Assembly (NCBI GenBank): GCA_015680685.1
Contig: MNCI01020122.1
Location: 80,184 to 144,183, forward strand
Source of the DNA: Gnetum montanum
Taxonomy: Eukaryota; Streptophyta; Gnetopsida; Gnetales; Gnetaceae
Direction: 5' to 3'
DNA length: 64,000 nt
The position numbers were made by a program, and so were the translations under genes. Position 1 is the stretch's first letter. Each line of letters starts with the position of its first letter. Positions 32,555 through 44,480 of this stretch are shown here, piece after piece. The notes beneath the pieces were generated by a model, which had not been told where the DNA came from, did not search any database, and worked only from the letters and a program-made list of their open reading frames with translations.

Positions 32555-32839
32555 TGATGAACAACAAGTAGTTCCTCTACCCAACCACATGAATCACAAG
32601 CATGCACTAGTGATTTGGTTGAATTCTATGGACTTAGCACCTAAGTGTGCATATAAACAAACATAGCAATGTGGAGAAATATGATCATTTTCTTCTTAGC
32701 TCTTACTTGTTGGGCTCATGTGTATGGTTAAGTGTGAACCAAGGCATATAATATTTATTTTATATTTTATATTTTTATATATTTAATCTTGAATATTGAA
32801 GTAAAGACAATTGATTAGTGAATTAATTACTTTAACTAT
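32555..32839 (-). repeat. Distal part of the 3' LTR of element C
   Basis: Matches 50798-51080 of the 5' LTR, including TGATGAACAACAAG at the terminus and the TTTATATTTTATATTTTTAT stretch. Its last five bases (ACTAT, 32835-32839) are the target duplicated by element B. Confidence 0.85.
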
Positions 32840-33595
32840 TGATGGAACGCAATATCGCAGCCCACTACCAGTTCTACAAATAAGAGGTGGCTCTTTCTTA
32901 TTTCTCCATCTAGATCTAGACCTTAGCCAAACTCTTGCCATTTTTCCATTCCAAAGTTAGAATAATTTCCATGTGCCCGCAGTAGGAGTTCCAAAGTGAA
33001 TAGATCTTTATTCGAGTAATTCTGTACCTGAGCACACAATTGTGTACAGCAATAAAGATGAACTTTTGGATAAACCTTGCAGTGCATGGACTAAGCTAAA
33101 TAGGACCTTAATTATTGTTAATTATTTAAATGCTTTCTTAAGGACTTAATCTCTCTCAACCCTCAACTCTCATAGTTAAGTGCATTCAGTACGACCGCTT
33201 CGAGCACATGCGTTACGCTTGGTAATCCCAGTAACGAATAGCGTTTGGTAATCCCAGCAGCGTTGCATTGGTTCAGGGTGTGAAACGGCAAGTGGGAATG
33301 GATACTGATGCTAGGATAATTAAGGCTTAGTTAGTTAAAGTTAGTTACTTAGTCTCTTCACCCTTTCCTCTCTTAGCATAGGCGATAAAAACATAAAAGA
33401 TATAAAAATCACATACCTCAAGCTTCCTTAACCATACAACTATGACAAATATAAGTAAGCTTGGGAAGACAATGACTAATTAACCTTAGGTGTTCCATGA
33501 GGCGTGTAGGCACTTAGTCTATGGAGTTCAACAAGATCATGCATGTAATGCTCGTATTTGTATGGTTGAGTGTAGGGGTACCTCACCACTCATCA
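32840..33595 (+). repeat. 5' LTR of element B
   Basis: 756 bp, TGATGGAACGC to CACTCATCA. Compared with the 3' LTR it lacks about 67 bp of the GATATC-rich start, so a deletion between repeats probably occurred. Confidence 0.88.
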
Positions 33596-33596
33596 T

Positions 33597-33614
33597 TGGC
33601 ATCGTTGCCAGGGA
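33597..33614 (+). other. Primer-binding site of element B
   Basis: TGGCATCGTTGCCAGGGA, two bases after the LTR end. It is close to the TGGCGCCGTTGCCGGGGA site of Athila elements, which is generally attributed to tRNA-Asp. Confidence 0.75.
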
Positions 33615-33740
33615 CTAAGTTGTTTGTGCACTAAGTAGAACATAGGAAATCATCCACATCATTGGGAAGCTTAAACGAACCCTTAGTGTTAATCAGAAGA
33701 AAATTTAAACAACGGTCAATAGCACACAGACAAGATAACA

Positions 33741-36130
33741 ATGTCTTCTTCTTCTCATAAAAGCACTTCACCACCTAGGNNNNNNNNNNNNNNNNNNNNN
33801 NNNNNNNNNNNNNNNNNNNNNNNNNNNNNNNNNNNNNNNNNNNNNNNNNNNNNNNNNNNNNNNNNNNNNNNNNNNNNNNNNCTCATCACGATGAGTATAT
33901 ATCCAATTTTACTTTTATCGTCTATCAGGATGAACAACTGCATTGGCGAGACTTGCAAGGTAACATAGTGTTATGTCTAGATTGTGCAGTCCCCAACATG
34001 CTCCTTCGTGCTCTTGCACAAATAGGCATTATGCAGTTATATGCTGAATACATTGCAAGTGATTACAACACAAGGGATTACCATCCCATGGTGGCACAAC
34101 ATTTAAGGGACTCGAGGTAGGAGAGATACCATACATCGTTAAAGGGCAAAGGGGTCCCACACGTCCTAAGCGAAATTGGAGATGGTGAACCAGTTATAAC
34201 AGGTTCTCCATCAAATGATGTTCCCCCTCCTAACGATGGTGAGGAGGTGAGGTATTAGAACCTACACTCCATGATTCAAAATCCTAGTTCTGATCCCCAT
34301 GAACACCAAGTGTTCACTGAGGGAACATAAACACATGACAAGGGTGGGCATTTGGATTGTCATCACGATCGGGGCCATAACCACCGAAGAGAAGGTAGGA
34401 AAAATCATCATGGTGATGGTTCCCCTTCTTCTTCCCCTTCATTACATCATTCACCCTCTCCTTCCACATCAGTACATAGTCACAAAGAGCACAACGGTGA
34501 GGATAAGGGTAATCAAGATGAGAACCCTCGATGAGAGAGTCAAGAGCGAGGACGAGGGCATTCTAGGGAATCAAGGCATGGAAGAAGGAAAAGTAGGGAA
34601 TCGCATAGGCATCATAGACGTAGTGAAAGAAATGACAAAAAAGAACCCCTACTAGCAACCTAGAGTATGTTAGACATTACAGAGGTAGTTAGAATACCTA
34701 CAAGGCACCAGAAAGATCGCCGGATCAAGAGACTAGACATGAATAATATCCCATGGTTTGAGGGGGGATACAATGCTGATCCTCAAAATCACTTATAGGC
34801 ATTTCACGATGCCTGTGCCTTGTAGAATATTGAAAAAAAGTGGTAGAAGTTAAAGTTATTTCCTAGGAAACTCATAAAAGAAGTAGAAAGTTGGTATCGG
34901 TTCTTAGAACTAGAATCCATTAGACGGTGGAGTACGATGCTATAATTTTTTAATGATAAATACCAAACGTACTCTAGAGTGTCCAACTTGCATAAGAAGA
35001 TCCAAGGATGGAAGCAGGGTAATCATAAACCCTTGGATATTTCCATGGGCTGATATTATGCATTGCTACATCGTTGCCCAGGCCATGGTTACGCACAACC
35101 GGATCAACTACGCCATCTCATAGATGGGCTACGACATGAAACCAAGAGAACCCTTGGGACATATGCCCAAGGTAGATTATCTAAACTTAGGTCCCATGAA
35201 GTTCATAGATTGTTGGAGAAAGTAGATAAGCAAGAAGGTGAGCTACAAAAAAGGGAAAGCTCGAAAGAATATAACCACGATTCTTCCCTCTCAAAGAGGG
35301 GAGTAAGATTTTGTGAGGAAGAGCATGAGTCACCACATAAAGAGTTGGTGAATAGAAAAACCTTGCTACTTCAAAAGTTGTTAACCGAAGTGTTGGCTAA
35401 GGTTTATTAAATGTGGAACTCCTTAGATAGTAGATTTGAAACCATTTTAAAAATTGTAGAGGAGTCTAAGGAGTGAAGTAATGACCATGATAAAAAAAAG
35501 AGGAGAGATTCAGATCATGCACGTAACAAGGGTAAGGGAAAAATGACTATCATCGATGAGGTTGTGGACTCTAATGCAGACAATGACGGTGGATGTGAGA
35601 TCTACCAATATGATCATCCTAAGGGATGTTGCCTAATAATCTCACATCTGCAAGAGTCTGGGGTGTATGCACTCAACCCAAGACTTAACAAACGACAAGC
35701 ACCTTGAAGGTTACCTTATCCCCAAGGTAACCCAAGGTAGTTCCACCAACCCTTAATGTATTATCCAAGTGGAACTCTGCCACAACCTATCGAGCAACAC
35801 TAGCAGTGGCAATACCCACAGTTATGGGGGATGCCACCACCTAGGCAACAATACCCTTACCAACAACCAAATCCATATGGCTATTATGTGTAGTAGCCAG
35901 TTTCTCAAAGTGAATCTGTCAATCACATGACCCCACAATGTCACTACCAAGTTCAAGAGTATTTTAAGACTCCTTCTCCTAGGAGAGACACCCCACATGC
36001 ATGCCATCCTCTGAATCCATCCGCATCTCTTACATCGATAATTTCACTACCACCTGCTCCAACGATGCAAGGGGAACTCCCCACTCAACTGCAGCAACAT
36101 AATGCTATGAGAGCTGTAAACCTTCAACCC
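33741..36130 (+). pseudogene. gag: Gag of element B
   Basis: Starts MSSSSHKSTSPPR at 33741, interrupted after 13 codons by 102 unknown bases. Beyond the gap the frame is frame 2: a Ser/His/Arg-rich stretch (34352 to about 34650), a capsid-like core with MNNIPWFEGGYNADPQNHL, FNDKYQTYSRVSNLHKK and HLIDGLRHETKRTLGTY (about 34740-35190), a Lys/Glu-rich helix, a CEIYQYDHPKGC knuckle-like motif (about 35600) and a Gln/Pro/Tyr tail. Stops are mostly TAG and no frameshift is seen after the gap. Confidence 0.85.
33780..33881. other. Assembly gap of 102 N
   Basis: Unknown bases within the N-terminal part of gag of element B. Apparent ORFs across it are artefacts. Confidence 1.
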
Positions 36131-37110
36131 ACTACTAGTTCTGACAACCATACAAAGAGAAGACCTTTCCTTAGAACCAACAGTCCAAACAAGCTCTCAC
36201 AACCACAAGCGGTTGAGTCTATGACCACTCCTCCATCAAGTAAGGCTTTGGAGCTCTCTTCAAACCAACAACAGAGTTCAATGCATATGGTTATGTTAAC
36301 ACATATCGTGATTGACTGGATAAAAGTGGATCACCTTCCCAGGAAACTCTCTGACCTTGAAAGTCCCTTAATCTACCTCAAAGTTGTTGGGAATGAACCT
36401 CGTAAAGATCTTCTAGACTTAGGTTCCGGAGTCAACTTAATATCACAAGAGATGTATAAAGCCTAGAACCTACCTCCACTAAAGAAGAGCAATATTCAAC
36501 TAGAGCTGGCTGACTAGTCCATCACTATTCTCTTGGGATTGGTGGAGGAAATTGTTACCACTGTGTGTGGTTGGTCATATCTAGCTGATTTCCTAGTGAT
36601 AGAAGTCAATAGTAACAAAGGGGACTTCCCAATAATAATGGGGAGAGCATGGCTAAGTACAATAAACGCATGCCTAGAAGTCCATGATCTTTCCTTTGAA
36701 ATATCTAAGGAAAACATTTTTGGAAGGATCGAGACGAAGAAAGTTCCATGCATCACATACAGTGATACAAAGGGTGATGCCATACAGGAATGCTCAACAT
36801 CTTTTTTATGCAACCGGTGTGCCCAGGAAACTTAGATATAAAGGTGCCTGTATGTAGCAACCACACAATAAGAGAACACCCAGTGGTTGATAGATAATTA
36901 AGAGAGAAACCCACCAATATGCATGGAACTAACTGGGGGAACAACCTGCAACCACAACGAAAGCATAGATACATTGGAGTATGAGCGTCACTAACTTCCA
37001 ACTCTTAATCTAAAAACATTAATTGGGAGAAGTTGGACACTGCTAAAAAATTCAAATAAGCACTCATTATTTCATATCTATCCCTTTCAATTCAGTCATG
37101 GGGTAGATGG
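36131..37110 (+). pseudogene. pro: Protease of element B, ending at the polypurine-like motif
   Basis: Same frame as gag. LLDLGSGVNLISQEMY (about 36412-36460) contains the aspartic protease active-site motif (D-L-G), and IIMGRAWLSTINACLEV (about 36629-36680) matches ILGRPFL. FEISKENIFGRIE follows. The frame ends with TGA-type and TAG stops from 36833 on and, after 250 bases, reads FSHGVDGHLC across the polypurine-like motif at 37091. RT is absent. Confidence 0.85.
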
Positions 37111-39005
37111 CCACCTATGCTGATCATTTGTAGCCCTCAGTTCTTTTAAGTTTTTTTTTTACACATTTATGTTTTGCACATTCTTGTTTTATAAATTTCT
37201 TTAACTTTTCTTGTTTTTGTTTTACAACATCGTTCATACTTTTTCGTTTATTTTTGTGTGTGTGTATTTATCCATTTTGTTAAGTTTGTCACCCAATAAG
37301 TGCTCCTGATGATGGTATGGACTGTATCCTATTGGTTGCTAATGTTTGGTTTTTACCTTTAAGTTATGATGTTGATACTAAGGTATGGTTCTTTTGATAT
37401 AATAGGCAATGAGTTCACATCACCCATGCATCCATAAATTTCTATGGTTTCTCTTACCTTGGAACTGTATAGTCACCTTTCTCAATAATAAGAACTATCA
37501 ACAAATCGATGAATGGGTATTTCTCAAACTAAGGAAGGACTCAAGGATTGAAAAGGGTGTGGCTTCAAGGGAACTTGATGCATTTGTGTTGGCCATTCTC
37601 TTGGGTTCTTGGATGTTTTCTTCTTGAGTTACCATTCTGATGTTACCTCCTTATCAGGAAGCTAAGAAAATAAAAATAATAAGTCTTTGCATGGTGTGGT
37701 TCTCACAGAAACACAAAAATAAAAATAAAAAAATAGTGAGAATTCAAAGCACATCCCTTAGACGAAATAATCATTGGACCACAAGCACTGGTTATGGAAC
37801 TAAAAACATGTTCCCTCTAACTAAGGCCCTTCTCACTTCCTACTTTCTTCTCTTTCATTTCGTCGGAATGGTGGTGGCTCTTTGGTAGAGGCATTCATGT
37901 CACTTCAAGTGAATGGATAGGCCGAATGGATTAATGCGAAGTCACTGAATGTAGTTTGTTTGAGGCCAAATTTGGAATGGGATCTACTAAGTCACATTAA
38001 CCACTAACACACAAGGGATTATACACCACCTTGTCCTTGAGATTCCATTCCATTCTCTTCTGTCCATCCTTCTTTTCCCATTTATCACCTCATTTCCAGT
38101 TGTATCAGTTGTACATATCTTGGTGGATGCAGTGTTTTCTATTTGGTAAATTTTGGTGGTTAAGACTTTAACTCTTGTTCCAAATGACATTCCAAGAGCT
38201 TATGGACTCTTTGAATGTGGGTTTGTTAGGGAATTAAGGGCATAAGCCTGCTTTGGGGAGGACCCACTAGAATTCCTATTTGGTGCACCAGTTAAATTAT
38301 TTCCCTTAACAGTCTTGCGATCAACTCTATTTTGTTCATTCCCATCTTGACATCCATTTCATAAACTTTATAGTTGTCTCTTTTTTTTCTCCATCTTCCT
38401 TATTCCTTTTCTTTTTCCATTCTATCACTATCGGAGGTTTGCTCTTAGTCATGGGGGTCCTGACCCAATTTTTTTGATTTTCTCCTAGCCCCTGCACCTT
38501 TGGTAGTCATCGATATTATATCTCCAGAATTCACAATCAGCCATACCACAACTCAACCAATGGACCTTTCACCGAAGCAAGGTATCAACTACATTGTGAT
38601 TCATTTACCCTTGCTAATATAAGACTGTGTTGTGTGTGTAGATGACAATCATACAACCATGGATTGGACCTGGAGGGAACAGTTGGAATGGATCGGTGCT
38701 GAAGCAGTTATGCAAGGAACAAGATTGATGGAATGCTTATGGATGGATAATGAAAGATGCAATCTTGGCATTGGCAGTAGTAGATGTCTTCTCTCTTCTC
38801 TCTCAGCTACCAAATAAGGCTTGATGTCAAATGTATAAAGTGTTCACTCTTGTTGTCGTGAACACCAGTTTTGTTATGTTCTGTAATGATGATCCGTTCA
38901 CATGTCATCGCATTCACCATTAGTTCCATTCAAGTTAATAATCCCATACCTTCACAATATTTTGTAAGGAACTCGAGGATTAGTTTTTATTCAGTCATGG
39001 AGGTA
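37111..39005 (+). other. Post-protease non-coding region of element B
   Basis: T-rich at first, then blocks shared with D, E and F: GGTGTGGTTCTCAC with its complement GTGAGAATTC (37693-37742), GGTTATGGAACTAAAAACATG (about 37788) and GCTTTGGGGAGGACCCACTAG (about 38250). Small ORFs here have no support from the other copies. It ends in the polypurine tract CAGTCATGGAGGTA (38992-39005). Confidence 0.65.
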
Positions 39006-39827
39006 TGATGGGACGTGATATCGCATTCCCCACAATATCGTGTACGCGATATCAGGTCCTTCCTTGCGATATCGCCTATGCGATATTGCAGCCCACCACT
39101 AGTTCTATAAATAAGAGGTGGCTCTCTCTTGTTTCTCCATCTAGATCTAGACCTTAGACAAAATCTTGCCATTTTTTCATTCCAGAGTTGGAATAACTTC
39201 CATGTGCCTACAGTAGGAGTCCCAAAGTGAACGAATCTTTATTCGAGCAATTCTATACTTGAGCACACAGTTGTGTATGGCAATAAAGATGAAATTTTGG
39301 ATAAACTTTGCAGTGCATGGACTAAGCTAAATAGGACTTTAATTATTTTTAATTTTTTAAATTCTTTCGTAAGTACTTAATCTCTCTCAACCCTCAACTC
39401 TCATAGTTAAGTGCATTTAGTACAACCACTTTGAGCATGTGCATTACACTTGGTAATCCTAATAACAAATAGTGTTTGGTAATTCCAGTAGTGTTGAATT
39501 GGTTCAAGATGTGAAATGGAAAGTGGGAACGAATACTGATGCTAGGATGATTAAGGCTTAATTAGTTAAAGTTAGTTACTTAGTCTCTTCATGCCTTTCC
39601 TCTCTTAGCATAGGTGATAAAAACATGAAAGATATAAAAATCACATGCCTCAAGCTTACTTAACCATAGAACTATAAAAAATACAAGTAATCTTGGGAGG
39701 ACAATGATTGATTAACCTTAGGTGTTCCATAAGGCATGTAGGTACTTAGTCTACGGAGTTTGACCGGATCATGCGTGTAATGCTCGTATTCGTATGGTTG
39801 AGTGTAGGGGTACCTCGCCACTCATCA
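39006..39827 (+). repeat. 3' LTR of element B
   Basis: 822 bp, TGATGGGACG to CACTCATCA. U3 opens with six GATATC-type words (39017-39085), and the TATA box TATAAATA is at about 39106. Followed by the ACTAT duplication. Confidence 0.9.
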
Positions 39828-39832
39828 ACTAT

Positions 39833-40406
39833 CTAATGGTTCTTAAGCTAACTAGCCTAACATAAGCATCTAGGCCCACATTCCATACACATATTTAGCT
39901 CATATTAACACTACTAGGTTACCAAGTGTTTATTGCTAGGCATACCAAATAGCCACTACTGGGATTATCAATCATTAAACGGTATATTTGAAGTGGTCAT
40001 ACTTATGTGTTCAATATTAAAATAATTAATTCACTAAGAAAAAGAAAATATGTTGCATTAATAATAGAGTGCATGAAATAAACATTAATCTATTTCAAGT
40101 GTTACAAGGAGTTTCAAGAATCTTGTCTCTCTTGTTGGTCACATTAATGTGTTCAGGTATAATGATGCTTGAATAAAAATCTGTATAATTCCTTGAAGTT
40201 CTAACATTGGCACTTAGAAAATGTTCTAACTTTGGTGGAAGAAAAGTGCAAGGACTTGGCTACACTAATAACATAATATGCCAAAAATTTGGTGGACATG
40301 CATATTTATATAGGCGTGACATGACACTACATTGAGGCATCTTCCCATGCATTGATGGGGCTATGTTAATGCATGCCTATCAATGCAGCTAGGGGATGAC
40401 TCATCA
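39833..40406 (-). repeat. Proximal part of the 3' LTR of element C
   Basis: Continues the LTR broken by element B; aligned to 51081-51497 and beyond. On the minus strand it begins TGATGAGTCATCCCC at 40406, after the polypurine tract CAATCATGGAGCTA (40420-40407). U3 has CATCAATGCATGG-type iterations and a TATATAAATATGC box at about 40305-40315. Confidence 0.85.
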
Positions 40407-40606
40407 TAGCTCCATGATTGAGTGAAAACTTGTTCTTGAGTGAAAAAAAGTAGGATTGATATTCTTACAAAATTGGGAAGGTATGGGATTATTAACTAAC
40501 TGAATCTAACTAACTAACTAAATCTACGTGCTGAATTGTATGAAATTACAAAAATGGATGTCCTTAACAACAAAATTGGACACCCATACAAAATTGGTAT
40601 CAAAAA

Positions 40607-43469
40607 AATTTTGTTACTAAAGATGAAGTGAAGATTAGATAGTGCTAGGAGATGGAGGCTCTTGGGGTGTTGAAGGACGTTCGCTAACCTCTGACACTCA
40701 TGGAAGTGGTGGCCGCTGAGGTTGTCTTGTTGTGGTTGCTATTTCTGTTGGTAAGAGAAAAGCATCTAGCAATGCCTTTATTTTTTCCTCACCTCATGGG
40801 TCATATGTAGTCCATACTACTTCATTGATGTGGGTTAGTACAAGAATTTTTCATGGATAGGACATTGTTAGAAACAACTCCTTGACATTTACAAACCACA
40901 CTGTAAACTATTTTTGTTAAATATTGAACATATTAATGAGGTTTTGTAGCTTGTGGTAATTATTCATTCATTTTGCCAAGTCCTCAGCAACTGATCATTG
41001 ATTAGTAAATCGATTTTGGAGGACTTCAAGCTTAGCATTAACTATCTCCAACTTTTGCTTGGTATCTTTGTGATGCTTGAATTTGGCTACATAAAGAAGG
41101 TATGAACTAGCCACTTGGTTTTCTAGTCCTATCCTTGGCCTTTCCATGGTCAGTATAGTTAAGTTGGCATCTTAGAGGTTGGTGAGTTCTATGTACTCCA
41201 TCATTTCCTCTATTTGCAACTCTTTTAGGTAGACTTCAACTTTGTTATGTGCATTTAAGTCATCAAAGATTGACTACCATACATTGCCTCTTTGTTTGAG
41301 TTGTTGGCTTGTCTCATTTATCTTCATCTTAGCTAATTAAATTTCTTTCACATTAAATTATTTGAGGAGCCATACCTAGTCCTTGTAGTAATTCTTTACA
41401 TGTTCAAACTTCAAGGACTAATTTTTCCATGCTGCTACCTTGATGATTGTCTTTTGGCAAAGCACCTAGACTTCCTCCATAGAGAGATTGTGATTTTTTG
41501 CTATCAACCTTCTCATGTCAAGGTTCACCTTGGATAGCTACTCTTGCTACTATCTCACAAATTCAACCATATCACCTTTTTTCTTCTTGACATTCCATAG
41601 GTGGTGAATATCCTTCACGAGGATCAAGTTTTCCTTGTAGACTTGAGTCAAGTACTTATCGGTGTTGATGGCTAGTGCTTTTGATAAGGAGGAATCAAAG
41701 GCCACATTCTTCTTAGCCTTCTTAGCCTCCCTTAGTTTCTACTAAAGCTATAGGAAAGCTTCATCTCTAATGATGTCCTAGTTAAGAATGATGGAGTTAG
41801 AGAGATGGGGCTTCAATTTTGCAATGTTGGTAGCAAACTGACAATTTTTTATTATGGCTACCTCTAGTTGGACATTGGTGATGAGGAGCTTGCCCTTTGT
41901 CTATATTAGCTCTAACTAAGTAGTAGTGATCTCATTTGGAAGATCAAAGATCTTTGAAAGTGGTTGCCTAGTTTCCACTAGTCAGTCCAACACCTCCTCC
42001 TGTTGGGCTGCACTTAGTTGACCACTTCCCACTCTTGTTGAAGTTTGCACATATTTTAAGGTAGCTATGTCAAGCTTAGCTACTAAAGGAGTGTTTAATG
42101 CCTGAGCCATCCTATCTACCCCACTTTAGCCAATGTTTCCTATCCATGGTGCTACATCAGTAAGACAGTCACCCCCTCACCTTTCTCTAGGAGCATTAAG
42201 AAAATTGCAGTATTCTTGAAGTTTTCAGGGAACTTTGACTATTTAGGGATGGACACCATAACTTCATAGGCACTTGGATTCTTTCTTACAATAACCTACA
42301 TGCATTATGTAGAAAAAAATGGGGTAGTCTCTTTCAACCAGTTAATTGTTTAGATAACTTTGTTGAGGTGGCTCAATGCTAGCTAGTAGACCAATGGCTC
42401 CCCACCATTTACCTCATCTTATCATTACTGTAACAACTATTTTCATAGTTTTCTTATTCGTTCAATAGCTGTGTGGGCCTTTGATGTGATCTCACTAGTA
42501 GGTGGTGGTGGTGGTTGCTCCTCTTCCAACAACTTGGCAATTGCTTTGTCATTCATCATTTCCTACCATGACGTGGTAGGAGCATGGAAGAGCATGCCAT
42601 TAGCATAATGGGCTATGCCTTCCTTGCAGTAGAGTTTTTAGATCAGGAAAAAAGGAGAAGTTCATTCCTCCCTCACTCATTCACTTTAAAGAACTTTTAA
42701 TTTTGAGATAAATAAGGTGAGGGAGGTTGATAGGAAACTTACCACTTAGACTGACATGTGCACAAGTAGAGAAGGTAGTCACCTAGCTAGGTCACATCGT
42801 ATGATTTAGGTGATAGGCCACTATCTTGAAGTAATCTTTGTACCTTAGTGAGTGCACTATACTCCTTATGGTCCACCCCATAGCACCATTGAACACATTC
42901 TTTATTTACCTCTAGGTTATCTTAAGTGGAAATCTCTGCAAGTGTTACCCCTATATCAGACAAGTCGAGGGCCTCCCAAATGGTCTTAATCGAATAGAAC
43001 ATGGTTATGTCCTTGATTTTAATGATCATGTCTTCCTGTCGATTATTCTAGAAGAGGTATGTCTCTCCCATGTATCATTCTCCATTGGATGAGAGAATGG
43101 GACACATGGAAGATCCCTATAATTGACTATGAACTTCCTCTAGTGCTAAGTCTAAGAAGTTAAGTTCTTGAAGAATTGAACTTTGGACCTCCTTGGAATG
43201 AATTCATTCAAGGTAGGCCTTAGTCAATGTGACTTCAAGGTTAGGCCTTGGCCTTGATGCCTCATCTTGACAAGGCTAGCTGACCTTTGCTATGGAAATT
43301 TAACAAATAGATTCCACTTTGGGCTTCTCTAAAAGAGGTCTCATTGCATAGGCCTTAGCCTCTTATTCCTAGGGCTATTGTGGCTGCTAGCCCCTTCCTC
43401 CTCTTGGCCAGTTCTCCCTCAGTTGGGATGGTTCTTTAGTTGGTGGTCCTCTCTTTGGTGCCATCTATG
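40607..43469 (-). pseudogene. Post-integrase accessory ORF of element C
   Basis: Minus strand begins MAPKRGPPTKEPSQ at 43469, immediately after TGATCATAG, and can be followed about 2.86 kb with many stops (mainly TAG). Early blocks include a Y-M-G-E-T-Y-L-F motif and EISTQDNLEVNKECVQW. The later two thirds are rich in Lys, Glu and Leu and look coiled coil. Elements F (54737) and the left fragment (2786) start the same way. In Athila elements this slot holds an env-like ORF read from a spliced RNA. I see no clear signal or membrane segment here, so an envelope function is not supported. Confidence 0.6.
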
Positions 43470-44480
43470 ATCAAAAATATAACCAAGGTTTAGTAATCAA
43501 TTTGTAACACTTGGTGCTCTTTGATATCATTCTCTTTTTCTGTAAGTTACACTTAGGTTAGTTGTAATCATGGTAGAATGATTATTTTATTCATTTAGCT
43601 ATGAGAGCTTGTTTATTAGGTTTAAATTAGTATAGATGGGGATTTTAATATTATTTTATTAGTTAAACCTTAGGAAGTTTGAAACATTTTTCATGATAAA
43701 CCATTAATTTGTGACCCCCATGACATAAATCTCACCTTTGGTAGCTAGAGGGTTGGAGAATAAACAGTTTGCAAGTGCTTGTAGTCCATTATTTTGTCTA
43801 AGGGTTGTACTTTGAATTTTCATGTTTGTTTTTGTTTATGTGTTTTTCATGGGAATCATACCATTCAAAGACATTACTTCTTCTTAATGGTTGATGTTAG
43901 GAATTATGAGGAACTGATGAGAATACCCATAGAACTCTAGATGATAGGTAGGTACAAAAGGGGAAAAATCCCCTTGAAGCCAAACCCTTATCAATTTCAC
44001 TTGATTTTTTCCAAGTTTGGTAAGTACCAAGGTCACAAATTCTTTATAATTTTTTATTAAGAAGGGGACTTATGTTTTTAAAATAAGAGAACACCATGAA
44101 GTTGAGTGGAATGGATGGATGATGTGAGCTCACTACTTGATATTATAAGAAAACCGATGTTCCATTAATCGATGTCATAATTCAAAGATGAGATCAAGTC
44201 ATTAAGTAATCAATTCAACCAATATAGTTCAATAAACCTCCAACAAATAGCAGGTATATCAAGCATGAAAGTCCTGATGAAAATAAAGAAGAAAAACATA
44301 TGTAGGAAAATTGAAATAAGGAAAAGTATAAAAGAAATTGCAAAATAGTCAAGAAAATGGAAAATGTATAAAAGATGATGTAAAACAAAAGAAGTTGAAA
44401 AATTGAGAAGCCTACTATAGAATGTTTCCATGGATAGCCATCTCCCCCATGACTAAATTAAAAGTAGGATATTTAAAAGA
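43470..44480 (-). other. Spacer between integrase and accessory ORF in element C
   Basis: Holds the TTAGTCATGGGGGAGATGG motif (44459-44441) at the end of integrase, then A/T-rich sequence. The last bases before 43469 read TTTTTGATCATAG, a plausible 3' splice site. No gene is seen. Confidence 0.55.

Larger units (their letters stand above)
32840..39827 (+). mobile_element. Element B: gag-protease-only Athila-like element
   Basis: 6,988 bp with 5' LTR (32840-33595), primer site, gag, protease, a polypurine-like motif (37091-37110), a 1.9-kb non-coding region and 3' LTR (39006-39827). It is flanked by perfect ACTAT duplications (32835-32839 and 39828-39832). There is no RT, RNase H or integrase; the protease frame runs straight into the polypurine-like motif. 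With intact ends, primer site and duplication, it moved using proteins of another element. The only sequence gap of the window is in its gag. Confidence 0.93.

Noticed and set aside
33741-33968. ORFs running through the N gap
   Set aside because: Unknown bases are not evidence of coding; only the first 13 codons are real sequence.
40607-43469. Envelope gene
   Set aside because: The position fits an Athila env-like ORF, but no signal peptide, cleavage site or membrane anchor could be read through the damage.
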